Below are positions 1-9,245 of a stretch of DNA of 64,000 nucleotides, in pieces (the stretch's first letter is position 1; each line of letters opens with the position of its first letter). The position numbers and the translations under genes are program-made. Below the pieces are notes generated by a model. That model was not told where the DNA came from and made no database searches. It saw only the letters and a program-made list of their open reading frames with translations. Source of the DNA: Actinomycetota bacterium (GTDB taxonomy: Bacteria > Actinomycetota > Thermoleophilia > Solirubrobacterales > 70-9); the NCBI GenBank assembly GCA_018268415.1, contig JAFDWO010000087.1, positions 28,947 to 92,946 on the forward strand, written 5' to 3'.

Positions 1-1
1 C

Positions 2-1213
2 TCGACCGGCAAACCGATGACCTCGGCCGACGTCCAATGGTCGCTGGAACAGGACATGGAATCCGAATCCCACGCCGGGATCGTCGAAGGCTGGAAGAAG
101 GTGGAAGCCACGTCGCCGACCACCGTCGTCCTGACGACCAAGGCGCCGACTCCTGAAATGCCGACGATCCTCTCGCAGTGGATCTTCAGCGTGCTGCCGA
201 AAGACTTTGAAGGCAAGTCCGAAAAGGAGTTCTTCGAACATCCGGTGGGCACCGGCCCCTTCGAATTCGTGAGTTGGAAAAAAGGCGAATCGATAACCCT
301 CAGGAAAAACGCGAACTACTGGATGCCGGACCGTCCCTACCTCGACGAAATCGTCTACCACACGGTCCAGAGTCCGGAGAGCCGCACGGCCCAGGTGCGC
401 GGCGGCCAGCTCGACGTTGCCTACGCACCCCCGTTCCCGGAAATCGAATCGCTGGAACAGAGTCCGGAACTGGCGGTCGAAGCGCCGTTCGTCGGCACGA
501 GCTGGTTCATCATCCTGAACACCCAAAGCGACCTCTTCAAGAACCGGAAGGCGCGGGAAGCGGTCAACTACGCGCTCGATCGGGAAGCGATGATCGATCT
601 GGCGCTCCACGGCAACGGCGAACCGATGAACTCGCAGCTGATGCCCTGGGTGCCGGGGTACGACAAGAGTCTGCCGGCGCCGGAATTCAACGCCGAAACG
701 GCAAAAGAACTGCTTGCCGAAGCGGTGCAGGAAGGCGTGAAGCCGACGTTCACGCTGCTCACCTTGGCCGAAAGCCCCTTCTGGACCCAGGGCGTGCAGA
801 TCGCCCAGGCGAACCTCGAAGAAGTCGGCTTCACCGTGACGATCAAAAAGTCCGACCTCAGCAGCCTGCTCGGGCAGTTGGAAGAAGGGAGCTTCGACGC
901 GAGCACGATCTACAACGTCGAGCAGTCGCAGTCGCCGAACGAATTCTTCTCGTTCTACAACGCGACCGGCGGCATCTTCTCCGGCGTGAACACGGAAAGG
1001 ACCACCAAGCAGATGGTCGCCGCGCAGAGCGAGACGAACACCGCGAAACGCAAGGCGATGTGGAGCCAGATGCAGAAACAGGTGAACGAGGAAACGTCGT
1101 TGATCATGGCCGCGTACTCGCCCTACGTCTGGGTTCGACAGGGCGATCTGAGCGGGGTCTTCGCGGGTAAGACCGGCATCCTCTGGCTCGGCGAAGCCGG
1201 GTTCGGCGGCTAG
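2..1213 (+). CDS. ABC importer substrate-binding protein, family 5 (5' end outside window)
   Basis: This is the C-terminal 403 residues of an extracytoplasmic solute-binding protein of the oligopeptide/dipeptide/nickel class. It would capture the substrate outside the membrane and hand it to the permeases encoded next. The frame is open to the window edge. The visible part starts at STGKPMTSADV, which matches an internal segment of the protein at 11206-12795, so about 130 residues including the lipoprotein signal lie upstream. Typical blocks are GTGPFEF, YWMPDRPYLDEIVYH and FKNRKAREAVNYALDRE. It is followed after 28 bases by two permeases and two ATPases. Glutamate is written almost only as GAA, unlike the ATPase genes. 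The substrate cannot be read from the sequence. Confidence 0.93.
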   Translation, partial: STGKPMTSADVQWSLEQDMESESHAGIVEGWKKVEATSPTTVVLTTKAPTPEMPTILSQWIFSVLPKDFEGKSEKEFFEHPVGTGPFEFVSWKKGESITLRKNANYWMPDRPYLDEIVYHTVQSPESRTAQVRGGQLDVAYAPPFPEIESLEQSPELAVEAPFVGTSWFIILNTQSDLFKNRKAREAVNYALDREAMIDLALHGNGEPMNSQLMPWVPGYDKSLPAPEFNAETAKELLAEAVQEGVKPTFTLLTLAESPFWTQGVQIAQANLEEVGFTVTIKKSDLSSLLGQLEEGSFDASTIYNVEQSQSPNEFFSFYNATGGIFSGVNTERTTKQMVAAQSETNTAKRKAMWSQMQKQVNEETSLIMAAYSPYVWVRQGDLSGVFAGKTGILWLGEAGFGG

Positions 1214-1241
1214 CCGGAGAAGGAAGCAGAGAGTCGTACCG

Positions 1242-2183
1242 ATGGACTATTTGCGGTTCCTCGCCAGGCGTCTCCTTCAGGCCATTCCGGTGGTGCTGGG
1301 CGTGACCATCGTGGTGTTCTTCCTCATCCACCTGGTGCCGGGAAACCCGGCGAGGACCGCCCTCGGTACGAATGCCACCCCGGAAGCCGTGGCGGCGCTC
1401 GAACACAAATGGGGCCTCGACACGTCGTTGCCCGAGCAGTACTGGCTGTTCATGAAGAACCTGTTCTCCGGCGATCTCGGCACCTCGCTTCGCTACGAAC
1501 AGTCGGCCGGTGAACTGGCGATCGAACGGATGCCCGTCACCATCTGGCTGCTCGTCTACGCCACCGTTCTCACCGGGCTGATCGCCGTCCCGGCCGCCTT
1601 GCTCGCGGCCTCGAAGAGCGGCGGCATCCGCGACAAGGTGGTGCGCTGGGTCTCGGTGGTCTCGCTGGGGATCCCCGGGTTCTGGCTCGGGCTGATCCTG
1701 ATCGAGTACGTGGCGATCGAAACCGGCCTGTTCCCGGCCGCCGGCTTCGGCGAAGGGTTCGCCGGACACCTCGAATCGCTCTTCTTACCCAGCCTGACCA
1801 TCGCCGCGGGCCTCGTCCCCTTGGTGGTCCGCAGCCTGAGGACCGAGCTGTTGCGCGTCGCCGAGGCGGACTTCGTCACCACGGCGCGGGCGAAGGGCCT
1901 CACCGAGCGGCGCATCCGTTATCGCCACGTGCTGCGCAACGCCCTGGCGCCGACCGTGACCGTGTTGGCCGTGAACATCTCCTTCCTGGTCGGCGGCACC
2001 CTGGTGATCGAACAGGTCTTCAGCCTCGGCGGCGTCGGCGCGCTGATGCTGCAGGCGATCAACAACCGCGACTTCCCCGTCGTCCAGGCGGTGACCCTGA
2101 TCCTCGCCATGGTCGTGGTCCTGGTGAACATCATGGGTGACCTCGTCCAGGCGCTCATCGACCCGAGGGTGGAGGCACGATGA
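1242..2183 (+). CDS. ABC importer permease, DppB/OppB type
   Basis: A 313-residue inner-membrane permease of the peptide/nickel importer family, the first of the two channel subunits. It has an N-terminal membrane helix followed by a periplasmic segment (PGNPARTALGTNATPEA), then about five more helices. The EAA-type loop that contacts the ATPase is visible near residue 205 (DFVTTARAKGLTERRI, then RHVLRNALAPTVT). Length and layout are normal for DppB. The ATG is preceded by GGAGAAGGAAG-like purines in the 28-base gap after the binding protein, and the stop overlaps the next start by 4 bases, so the pair is translationally coupled. Confidence 0.95.
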   Translation: MDYLRFLARRLLQAIPVVLGVTIVVFFLIHLVPGNPARTALGTNATPEAVAALEHKWGLDTSLPEQYWLFMKNLFSGDLGTSLRYEQSAGELAIERMPVTIWLLVYATVLTGLIAVPAALLAASKSGGIRDKVVRWVSVVSLGIPGFWLGLILIEYVAIETGLFPAAGFGEGFAGHLESLFLPSLTIAAGLVPLVVRSLRTELLRVAEADFVTTARAKGLTERRIRYRHVLRNALAPTVTVLAVNISFLVGGTLVIEQVFSLGGVGALMLQAINNRDFPVVQAVTLILAMVVVLVNIMGDLVQALIDPRVEAR

Positions 2184-3088
2184 GCTCCGACGGCTACACC
2201 GGGCCGACCTCGGGTGCCGACATCCTGGTCGAGGATCGCTCGCCACTCTCCCCGCGGGCGATCGGCGCCTCGGTCCGCGGGCGGGTGGGGGCGAACGTGG
2301 CGCTCAGCGTCGGCCTCGTCATCGTCATCGCACTTGCCGTCATCGGTGCCTTCGCGGGCCTCTTCGCGCCGCACGACCCGATCAAGCAGAACGTCCAGGA
2401 AGCGCTGCTACCGCCAGGCTCGGCAGGGCACCTGCTCGGCACCGACCAGCTTGGTCGCGACACCCTCTCGCGCCTCATCTACGGGGCGCGGAACGACATC
2501 TACACCGCGCTCGCGGCGTTGATCCTGCCGTTCGTCCTGGGCACCGCGATCGGCATCATCGCCGGCTACCGGGGCGGCTGGGTCGACACCGTGATGGTCG
2601 GGGTGATCGACGTGATCATCGCCTTCCCGATGTTGGTGCTCCTGATCGCCCTGGTGTTCGTCCTCGGCGCGGGCGTGACCACCATCATCATCGCGGTGAC
2701 CGCGATCGACTGGGTGGTCTACGCCCGGTTGGCACGAACCTCGTCGCGCCGGGAAGGCGCCCTGGAGTACGTGATGGCGGCACGGATCGGCGGGATCCCG
2801 GGTTGGCGGATCATGCTGCGCCACATCCTCCCGAACATCATCACCCAGTCGATCGTCTACGCGATGTCGGACATGGTGCTGATCATCCTCTTCATCACCA
2901 CGCTGGGTTACCTCGGCCTCGGTGTTCCACCGCCCGCTCCCGACTGGGGGACGATGATCGCCGAAGCGCAGCCCTACTTCAATCAACAGTGGTGGCTGGC
3001 GGTATTCCCCGGCGCGGCGATCGTGATCACCGGTCTCGGGCTCTCACTGATCGCCGACGGCCTGGCGCAGAGGTTCGACCTCCGATGA
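2180..3088 (+). CDS. ABC importer permease, DppC/OppC type
   Basis: A 302-residue second channel subunit of the importer. A cytoplasmic N-terminal tail of about 35 residues leads into the first helix (NVALSVGLVIVIALAVIGAF). The conserved stretch HLLGTDQLGRDTLSRLIYGAR follows, as in DppC proteins. The EAA loop is LEYVMAARIGGIPGWRI with RHILPNI, near residues 193-215. The start ATG overlaps the upstream stop (ATGA), and the stop overlaps the ATPase start in the same way. It should pair with the 1242-2183 permease in the membrane. Confidence 0.95.
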   Translation: MSSDGYTGPTSGADILVEDRSPLSPRAIGASVRGRVGANVALSVGLVIVIALAVIGAFAGLFAPHDPIKQNVQEALLPPGSAGHLLGTDQLGRDTLSRLIYGARNDIYTALAALILPFVLGTAIGIIAGYRGGWVDTVMVGVIDVIIAFPMLVLLIALVFVLGAGVTTIIIAVTAIDWVVYARLARTSSRREGALEYVMAARIGGIPGWRIMLRHILPNIITQSIVYAMSDMVLIILFITTLGYLGLGVPPPAPDWGTMIAEAQPYFNQQWWLAVFPGAAIVITGLGLSLIADGLAQRFDLR

Positions 3089-4095
3089 CCTCGGCGAACG
3101 GCAACGCAGCCCTGGAGGGCACCCTGCTCGCGGTCAAGGACCTCGGCGTCGAGATCCCCGGCGGCCTGCAGGTCGTCACCGACGTGTCGCTGAGCGTGGG
3201 CAGGGGAGAGGTCGTCGGCGTGGTCGGCGAGTCCGGCTCGGGCAAGTCGCTCACCCTCAAAGCGATCGCCGGTCTGCTCCCCCGGGGGGTGACCGTCAGC
3301 GCCGGCCAGATCGCGGTCGAGGGCACCGACGTCGCGCGGGCATCGTCGCGCGAGCTGCGCCGCCTCCGCGGCGGGGTGGTCGGGATGGTCTTCCAGGAAC
3401 CGATGACCGCGCTCAATCCGACGATGCGGATCGGGCGCCAGATCGCCGAGTCGGTGAAGGCCCATGCGCAGGTCTCGAACAAGCAGGCAGGCGCGAAGGC
3501 GATCGAGCTGCTCGGGGAGATGGGCTTCAAGGACCCGCGGCACAGCGCCGACCTGTTCCCGCACGAACTCTCCGGCGGCATGCGGCAGCGGGTCGTCATC
3601 GCGATCGCCCTCGCCGGCGATCCGTCGCTGCTCCTCTGCGACGAGCCGACCACCGCGCTCGACGCGACGGTGACGATGAAGGTCCTCGACCTGATCCTCG
3701 GTCTGTCGGCCGAGCGCAACATCGGCGTCGTGCTGGTCAGCCACGACCTCGGCGTCGCCTCGCGCGTCTGCGACCGGCTCGTCGTCATGTACGGCGGGCG
3801 GATGGTGGAGGAAGGCCCCGCCGACGAGGTGCTGCGACGGCCCCATCACCCCTACACCTTCGCGCTGCTGCGGGCAGTGCCGACGAAGGACTCCTCGATC
3901 GACGACCTGAAGGCGATCCCGGGGGCGCCGCCCGCGGCCGGCGAGGCCGGGCCCGGGTGTCCCTTTGTGCCGCGCTGCGCCTTCGCCGAGGAGGCCTGCG
4001 GGCAGCGGGTCGAATCGATCGCCGTCGGACCCCGCCGGATCAGCGCCTGTCGGCGGCAGGAGTTGTTCCCCGACCTGGTCGAGGCCGCCAAATGA
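3085..4095 (+). CDS. ABC importer ATPase, DppD/OppD type
   Basis: A 336-residue cytoplasmic ATPase powering the importer. Walker A is GESGSGKS, the Q-loop lies in VFQEPMTALNPT, the ABC signature is LSGGMRQRV, Walker B is LLLCDEPTTALD and the H-loop is SHDLG. The C-terminal oligopeptide-type tail carries the Cys cluster GCPFVPRCAFAEEAC, which marks the DppD rather than the DppF subunit. The frame stays open far upstream, through the permease gene, but the ATG at 3085 overlapping the permease stop (ATGA) gives the normal family length. Glutamate is mostly GAG here, in contrast to the binding protein. Confidence 0.95.
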   Translation: MTSANGNAALEGTLLAVKDLGVEIPGGLQVVTDVSLSVGRGEVVGVVGESGSGKSLTLKAIAGLLPRGVTVSAGQIAVEGTDVARASSRELRRLRGGVVGMVFQEPMTALNPTMRIGRQIAESVKAHAQVSNKQAGAKAIELLGEMGFKDPRHSADLFPHELSGGMRQRVVIAIALAGDPSLLLCDEPTTALDATVTMKVLDLILGLSAERNIGVVLVSHDLGVASRVCDRLVVMYGGRMVEEGPADEVLRRPHHPYTFALLRAVPTKDSSIDDLKAIPGAPPAAGEAGPGCPFVPRCAFAEEACGQRVESIAVGPRRISACRRQELFPDLVEAAK

Positions 4096-4934
4096 GTGAG
4101 CCCCTGCTCGAGGTGAGGGATCTGCGGGTCGGCTTCGGCGGCGGCCGCGACTTCTTCTTCCGCCGCAAGGAGCGCTTCGAGGCGGTCCGCGGAGTCGATC
4201 TGACGATCCGTAAGGGGGAGTCCTTCGCGATCGTCGGCGAGTCGGGCGCGGGCAAGTCGACCGTGGCCAAGTGCATCGTCGGCCTGCAGGCGCCGACCAG
4301 CGGCGAGATCCGTTTCGAGGGCGAGCCGCTACGCGTCGAGGCTGACGCCGACCAGCGGCGGGCGATCCAGATGGTCTTCCAGGACCCCTACGGGTCGCTG
4401 AACCCGCGGATGACGGTAGGTAGCGCGATCGGCGAACTCCTCCGGGTCAACGGCGTGGCCGCGGACAAGGAGGCGGCGCGGGCGCGGACCGCGGAGCTGC
4501 TCGGGATGGCCGGACTTCCCGCGGCGGCGATGGACAAACGCCCGCGCGCCTTCTCCGGCGGGCAGCGACAGCGGATCGGGATCGCCCGGGCGCTCGCGAT
4601 CGATCCGACCCTGCTCGTCGCCGACGAGCCCGTCTCGGCCCTCGACGTATCGATCCAGGCGTCGATCTTGATCCTGCTGAAGCGACTGCAGCGCGAACTC
4701 GGGCTGACCATGGTCTTCATCTCGCACGACCTCGCCGTGGTGAAGCAGCTCTGCGATCGGGTGGCGGTGATGAACGAAGGCGTCGTCGTCGAGGAGGGCT
4801 CGGTCGGCGAGGTGCTCGCGCACCCGAAGGACGCCTACACGCAGAAGCTCCTCGACGCGACCACCGAGCTGCCGCCGATGGAGATCTCCGAGCTCGGCGT
4901 CGTCGCGGCGCCGCCCGGCGAGACCCGCGGCTAG
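4092..4934 (+). CDS. ABC importer ATPase, DppF/OppF type
   Basis: A 280-residue second ATPase of the importer. Walker A is GESGAGKST, the Q-loop region VFQDPYGSLNPR, the signature FSGGQRQRIGIARAL, Walker B LLVADEPVSALD, and the H-loop ISHDLAVV. The insert FFFRRKERFEAVRGVD before the first strand is common in DppF proteins. It lacks the Cys-rich tail of DppD. Start chosen at ATG 4092, overlapping the DppD stop by 4 bases. It is somewhat shorter than typical DppF (320-330 residues) because the C-terminal region is brief, but no motif is missing. Confidence 0.94.
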   Translation: MSEPLLEVRDLRVGFGGGRDFFFRRKERFEAVRGVDLTIRKGESFAIVGESGAGKSTVAKCIVGLQAPTSGEIRFEGEPLRVEADADQRRAIQMVFQDPYGSLNPRMTVGSAIGELLRVNGVAADKEAARARTAELLGMAGLPAAAMDKRPRAFSGGQRQRIGIARALAIDPTLLVADEPVSALDVSIQASILILLKRLQRELGLTMVFISHDLAVVKQLCDRVAVMNEGVVVEEGSVGEVLAHPKDAYTQKLLDATTELPPMEISELGVVAAPPGETRG

Positions 4935-4944
4935 AGGGGCCGAG

Positions 4945-5703
4945 GTGCGGATCGACGGTTCGGTAGTCATCGTCTTCGGCGGCGCCTCCGGGCTCGGCGA
5001 GGCGACGGCGCGCGGGCTGGCGGCCGGCGGCGCCACGGTCGTGGTCGCCGATCTGGCGGCGGACCGGGCGGCGGCGGTGGCCGACGAGATCGGCGGCTCC
5101 TGGGCCGAGGTCGACGTCTCCGACCCGGGCTCGGTCGAGGCGGCGGTCGCCGCGGCGACCGAGCTCGGCGCCCTGCGGATCGTCGTCAACACCGCCGGCA
5201 TCGCGACCCCGAACAGCTTGATCGGCAGGGAGGGGCCGACCCCGCTCGCGGCGTTCGCCAGGGTGATCGACGTCAACCTCCTGGGCACGATCAACGTGCT
5301 GCGGTGCGCCGCCGCGGCGATGGCGCTGGGCGCGCCGGCCGAGGACGGTGAGCGCGGCGTCTGCGTGAACAGCGCTTCGATCACGGCCTTCGACGGTCCG
5401 CTCGGCATGGTCGCCTACTCGGCCTCGAAGGCGGGAGTCGTCGGGTTGACGCTGCCGTCCGCCCGGGAGCTCGCCCGGCACGCCATCCGCGTCGTCACCG
5501 TCGCCCCCGGCGTCTTCGACACGCCGATGGTCGCCGGCCTGCCCGCGGGGACCGGCGATGCGCTGGCCCGGAGCGTTCCCTATCCACGGCGACCCGGCAC
5601 CCCGGAGGAGTTCGCGGCGTTGGTGGAGCAGATCGTGGTCAACCCGATGCTGAACGGCGAGACGATCCGCCTGGACGGCGCCCTGCGGATGGGCACCGCC
5701 TAG
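4945..5703 (+). CDS. SDR dehydrogenase, 3-hydroxyacyl-CoA dehydrogenase type II-like
   Basis: A 252-residue classical short-chain dehydrogenase. The cofactor loop is GGASGLGEA near residue 12, with NTAGIA after strand 4. The catalytic set is Ser in NSASITA and YSASK, 13 residues later. The resemblance is to the HSD17B10/2-methyl-3-hydroxybutyryl-CoA dehydrogenase group, judged from EDGERGVCVNSAS and the ending MLNGETIRLDGALRM. It would oxidise a secondary alcohol, perhaps a 3-hydroxyacyl-CoA, with NAD. Start is GTG 4945, behind the purine run AGAGGGGC and 10 bases after the ATPase stop. The exact substrate is unknown. Confidence 0.87.
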   Translation: MRIDGSVVIVFGGASGLGEATARGLAAGGATVVVADLAADRAAAVADEIGGSWAEVDVSDPGSVEAAVAAATELGALRIVVNTAGIATPNSLIGREGPTPLAAFARVIDVNLLGTINVLRCAAAAMALGAPAEDGERGVCVNSASITAFDGPLGMVAYSASKAGVVGLTLPSARELARHAIRVVTVAPGVFDTPMVAGLPAGTGDALARSVPYPRRPGTPEEFAALVEQIVVNPMLNGETIRLDGALRMGTA

Positions 5704-5719
5704 GGACGGTGGCCTACCG

Positions 5720-6550
5720 ATGGGTCTGTTGGAGGGCAAGGCGGCGATCGTCACCGGCTCGGGGCGAGGGATCGGGCGGGCGACCGCCGAGCTCTTCGCC
5801 GCCGAGGGGGCGAAGGTGATGATCAACGGGGTCGATCCCGTCGTCGCCGCGGCGACCGCGACCGAGATCGACGGCGAGACCGCCGTCTTCGGTGGAGACC
5901 TGACGAAGCCGGGCGCCGCCGACGAACTCGTGGCCGCGGCCGTCGAGGCCTTCGGGTCGGTCGACATCGTCGTCAACAACGCCGGCTACCCATGGGACGG
6001 CGTCGCCCACAAGATGAGCGACGAGCAGTTCCAGGCGATGCTTGACATCCACACCGTCGTCCCGTTCCGGGTGGCGCGGGCGCTTGCGCCCCACTGGCGG
6101 GCCGGCGCTAAGCGGGAGCGCGAGGAAGGCGTCGAGGCCTTTCGCAAGCTGATCAACGTCTCCTCGACGACGGGGGCCATGGGCAACCCCGGCATGGTCA
6201 ACTATGCGGCCGGCAAGGCGGGGGTCATCGGCGTCACCAAGACCCTGGCCAAGGAGTGGGGCCAGTTCAAGATCAACGTCAACGCGCTCGCCTTCGGCTA
6301 CGTGGAGACCCGCCTCACCGCCGCGAAGGAGGAGGCCGGTGAGATCCTCGCGCCGACCGGCGAGAGGATCGCGCTCGGCATCCCCGCGAGACTGCGCGGG
6401 GTTGCCGCGGCGGTCATCCCGCTCGGCCGCCCGGCCACCGCGCGCGAGGCCGCGGGCCCGGTTCTCTTCCTCGCCTCGCCGCTCGCCGATTACGTGCATG
6501 GCCAGGTGCTGAACGTCAGCGGCGGGATGCCCGGAGGGCTCTACGCATGA
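5720..6550 (+). CDS. SDR oxidoreductase, FabG-like
   Basis: A 276-residue classical SDR. The cofactor motif TGSGRGIG is near residue 13, the NNAG motif reads NNAGYP, and the catalytic residues are Ser in NVSSTTG and YAAGK. An insert of about 20 residues between strands 4 and 5 (AKREREEGVEAFRK) and a segment near residues 205-235 (EEAGEILAPTGERIALGIP) make it longer than FabG. Such inserts are seen in SDRs that act on CoA thioesters. It lies 16 bases after another SDR and 16 bases before the dimethylformamidase-like gene, in one apparent operon. The reaction is inferred only as alcohol/ketone interconversion. Confidence 0.86.
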   Translation: MGLLEGKAAIVTGSGRGIGRATAELFAAEGAKVMINGVDPVVAAATATEIDGETAVFGGDLTKPGAADELVAAAVEAFGSVDIVVNNAGYPWDGVAHKMSDEQFQAMLDIHTVVPFRVARALAPHWRAGAKREREEGVEAFRKLINVSSTTGAMGNPGMVNYAAGKAGVIGVTKTLAKEWGQFKINVNALAFGYVETRLTAAKEEAGEILAPTGERIALGIPARLRGVAAAVIPLGRPATAREAAGPVLFLASPLADYVHGQVLNVSGGMPGGLYA

Positions 6551-6566
6551 GGGCGGGGCGACGCTG

Positions 6567-8774
6567 ATGCTGACCGGATACACCGACACCTTCAGCGTCG
6601 AACCGGGCAGCGCGATCAAGTTCATGGTCAGCAGCTCGGTCGGGCCGTACGAGGCATCGTTGGTGCGCCTGATCCACGGCGACCGAAACCCGGCCGGCCC
6701 CGGCTTCAGGCAGCAGGAGCTGCGGACCGCCATCGACGGCACCTATGAAGGCGCCATGCAGGACACCAGGCCCGGGTCCTACGGGCGCGTGGACGGCATC
6801 TCGGTTCCGACGCCGGCGTTCAGCCTCAGCGCCTGGATCTACCCGACGACGATCGATTGGCGGCAGCCCCAGTGCGTGCTCTCCCTCGATGGAGAGGAGG
6901 GAGCCGGGGTCGCGCTGGAGATCCGCGCGGGGCGCCTTTGCCTCTGCGCGGGCGAGGGACAGGCGATCGCCCTGGAGTCGGACCTCATGGACAGGACCTG
7001 GTACTTCGTCTACGCGGGGGTCGACGACGACGGTTCGGCCGAGGTCGAAGCCCGGAGCGTCGCCTGGCCCACCTTTCATGGATCCGGGTCGGGCCGGTTC
7101 GCAGCCCCGTCCGCGGCGGGCGAGCTTCACCTGTCGGTGGCCGCCGCGCGATCCCCGGGCGGCTCGTCGGCGCGGAGCTTCTACAACGGCAAGATCGCGG
7201 AGCCCCGCCTCTACCGACGGGTCCTGGCGGAGTCCGAGCGCGGGGATCTCGCCGGTGCGGCTTCCGGCCTGGAGGTCGGCGCGGATGCGTTGGTCGGCGC
7301 CTGGAACCTGTCCTCCGATCCGGGCCGTGCGGAGTTCGTCGATCGGCTCGGCCGCGGCCCCGCCGGTGAGTTGGTGAACCAACCGGCCGCGGCGATGACC
7401 GATCACTCCTGGCGGGACGAGCAGGATTGGCGCTGCGCCCCCGACCGGTTCCGCGCCGTCCACTTTCACGCCGACGACCTCGTCGACGCGGGTTGGTCTC
7501 CAGGCTTCTCGTGGGAGGTCCCGGGCGACCTCCCGAGTGGGGTCTACGCCGCGCGGCTACGGGCCGGTGGGGAGGAGGACCACATCCCGTTCTTCGTCCG
7601 GCCACGCCGCGGCGCGCCGACCGCCGAGGTCGGGGTGCTGATGCCGACGTTCACCTACCTGGCCTACGCGAACGAGCGCGTCCGCCGGTCGAAAGAGGGA
7701 TTCGAGGAGCTGAAGAACTTCGCCGGCGACTTCTCCGATCCGCGCGAGGAGGAGTGGGCAGAGTTCCCCGAGTTCGGGATCTCGCTCTACGACACCCACG
7801 CCGACGGATCGGGATGCTGTTACGCGAGCGCACGACGGCCGATCCTGAACATCAGGCCCGACTACCGCATGTGGTCGACCGGCGCGCCCCGGGGTCTGGG
7901 GGCGGATCTCCACCTGATCGACTGGCTGACCGAGAAGGGCCATCGGCACGACACCTTCACCGACGGCGACCTGCACGATGAGGGCCTCGAGCTCCTCCGC
8001 GGCTACCGGGTGGTGATCACCGGCTCGCACCCCGAGTACTGGAGCGCCCAGATGCTCGACGCGCTGCGGGCCTACCTCGACTCCGGCGGGCGGGTGATGT
8101 ACCTGGGTGGCAACGGGTTCTACTGGGTGACCAGCGTCGCCGCCGAGGCACCGCACCTGATCGAGGTCCGACGGGGATACGCCGGGACCCGGGTCTGGGA
8201 GTCGGAGCCCGGCGAGTATCACCACAGCACCACGGGTGAGCGGGGCGGGCTCTGGCGCTTCCGCGGCCGTAGTCCGAACGCCCTGGTGGGGATCGGCTTC
8301 GCCGCCGAGGGTGTCTCCCCGCCCTCGCCCGGTTATCGGCGCAGGGACCGGACGAGCGCGATCGCCGGAGTGATCTTCGACGGTGTCGACGAGGACCCCT
8401 TCGGGACCTACGGCCTGATCATGGACGGCGCGGCGGGAGACGAGATCGACCGCGCCGATGCCCGCCTCGGGACTCCTCGGCACACCTTGGTGCTCGCCTC
8501 CTCGACCGGACACGACGACAAGTACCAGCTCGTCTGCGAGGACATCCTCGTCACCGCTCCCGGGCTCGGGGGGAGGGAGAACCCGGACGTTCGGTCCGAC
8601 ATCACGTTCACCGAGACGGCAAACGACGGCGCCGTGTTCGCGGCGGGGGCGATCACCTGGTGCGGCAGCCTGTCCCACAACGGTTATGACAACGCCGTCT
8701 CGCGGATCACCGAGAACGTCCTCGAGGCCTTCCTGACAAGAACCTCGTGGCCCGACGCCGTCCGCTCGACGTGA
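6567..8774 (+). CDS. N,N-dimethylformamidase large (beta) subunit-like protein
   Basis: A 735-residue protein resembling the large subunit of N,N-dimethylformamidase, which hydrolyses dimethylformamide to dimethylamine and formate. The N-terminal third holds a laminin-G/concanavalin-like region (about residues 70-220). The C-terminal half is the catalytic fold, with EEDHIPFFVRPR, MPTFTYLAYANER, LYDTHADGSG, ITGSHPEYWS and YLGGNGFYW. The characterised enzyme binds iron through two Tyr and one Glu. By position, Tyr367, Tyr408 and Glu490 are the likely equivalents here (offset 31-32 from the residue numbers I recall). The small alpha subunit is not obvious nearby. The natural substrate may be another amide; SDRs, EthD and a phosphotriesterase-family gene share the operon. 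Confidence 0.85.
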   Translation: MLTGYTDTFSVEPGSAIKFMVSSSVGPYEASLVRLIHGDRNPAGPGFRQQELRTAIDGTYEGAMQDTRPGSYGRVDGISVPTPAFSLSAWIYPTTIDWRQPQCVLSLDGEEGAGVALEIRAGRLCLCAGEGQAIALESDLMDRTWYFVYAGVDDDGSAEVEARSVAWPTFHGSGSGRFAAPSAAGELHLSVAAARSPGGSSARSFYNGKIAEPRLYRRVLAESERGDLAGAASGLEVGADALVGAWNLSSDPGRAEFVDRLGRGPAGELVNQPAAAMTDHSWRDEQDWRCAPDRFRAVHFHADDLVDAGWSPGFSWEVPGDLPSGVYAARLRAGGEEDHIPFFVRPRRGAPTAEVGVLMPTFTYLAYANERVRRSKEGFEELKNFAGDFSDPREEEWAEFPEFGISLYDTHADGSGCCYASARRPILNIRPDYRMWSTGAPRGLGADLHLIDWLTEKGHRHDTFTDGDLHDEGLELLRGYRVVITGSHPEYWSAQMLDALRAYLDSGGRVMYLGGNGFYWVTSVAAEAPHLIEVRRGYAGTRVWESEPGEYHHSTTGERGGLWRFRGRSPNALVGIGFAAEGVSPPSPGYRRRDRTSAIAGVIFDGVDEDPFGTYGLIMDGAAGDEIDRADARLGTPRHTLVLASSTGHDDKYQLVCEDILVTAPGLGGRENPDVRSDITFTETANDGAVFAAGAITWCGSLSHNGYDNAVSRITENVLEAFLTRTSWPDAVRST

Positions 8775-8825
8775 GGTTCCGAGTCCCGACCTTGCCGATG
8801 GCCGAAACGAACCGAAAGGAAGCCG

Positions 8826-9245
8826 ATGTATAAGACGGTCTGGTTGCTTCGCCGTAACCCCGCGATGACGCGGGAGGAGTTCGTCGAGTACTACGAGACG
8901 AAGCACTCGAAGCTGGTCGGGCACTTCGACGGCGTGGTGAAGTACTTTCGGCGTTACCCGGAGGAGGGGAAGAGCCTCGCCGAGCGCTCCACGCCGGGTG
9001 GGGTCGACTTCGACGTGGTGATGGAGCTCTGGTTCGAGTCGCGTGAGGCATTCGACGCGGCGCACGAGCGCGGCGGCGCCGATGCGGATTTCTGGCGGGA
9101 GGCCGCCGAAGACGAGAGGCGGCTCTTCGACGTCGATTCCGCGGGGTGGCAGACGAAGATCACGATCGAGGTCGAGCACGAGACCGACCTCTCCTCGCCG
9201 ACACTGGAGACCACCTACGAGCGCGGGGTGACCTCGTGGAGCTAG
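8826..9245 (+). CDS. EthD-domain protein
   Basis: A 139-residue single-domain protein of the EthD/dimeric alpha-beta barrel family. The opening (MYKTVWLLRRNPAMTREEF, then YYETKHSKLV) and the later DVVMELWFESREAFDAA are typical of the family. EthD-like proteins accompany many ring-degrading and ether-degrading enzymes, but their reaction is usually unknown. Start ATG 8826 has a clear ribosome-binding site (GAAAGGAAG) in the 51-base gap after the dimethylformamidase-like gene. The 3' end overlaps the next gene by 10 bases. Confidence 0.88.
   Translation: MYKTVWLLRRNPAMTREEFVEYYETKHSKLVGHFDGVVKYFRRYPEEGKSLAERSTPGGVDFDVVMELWFESREAFDAAHERGGADADFWREAAEDERRLFDVDSAGWQTKITIEVEHETDLSSPTLETTYERGVTSWS

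Noticed and set aside
2137..3084. Upstream extension of the DppD-type ATPase to 652 codons
   Set aside because: The extension lies in another frame of the permease gene and reads as Arg/His-rich noise; the ATGA overlap at 3085 gives normal length.
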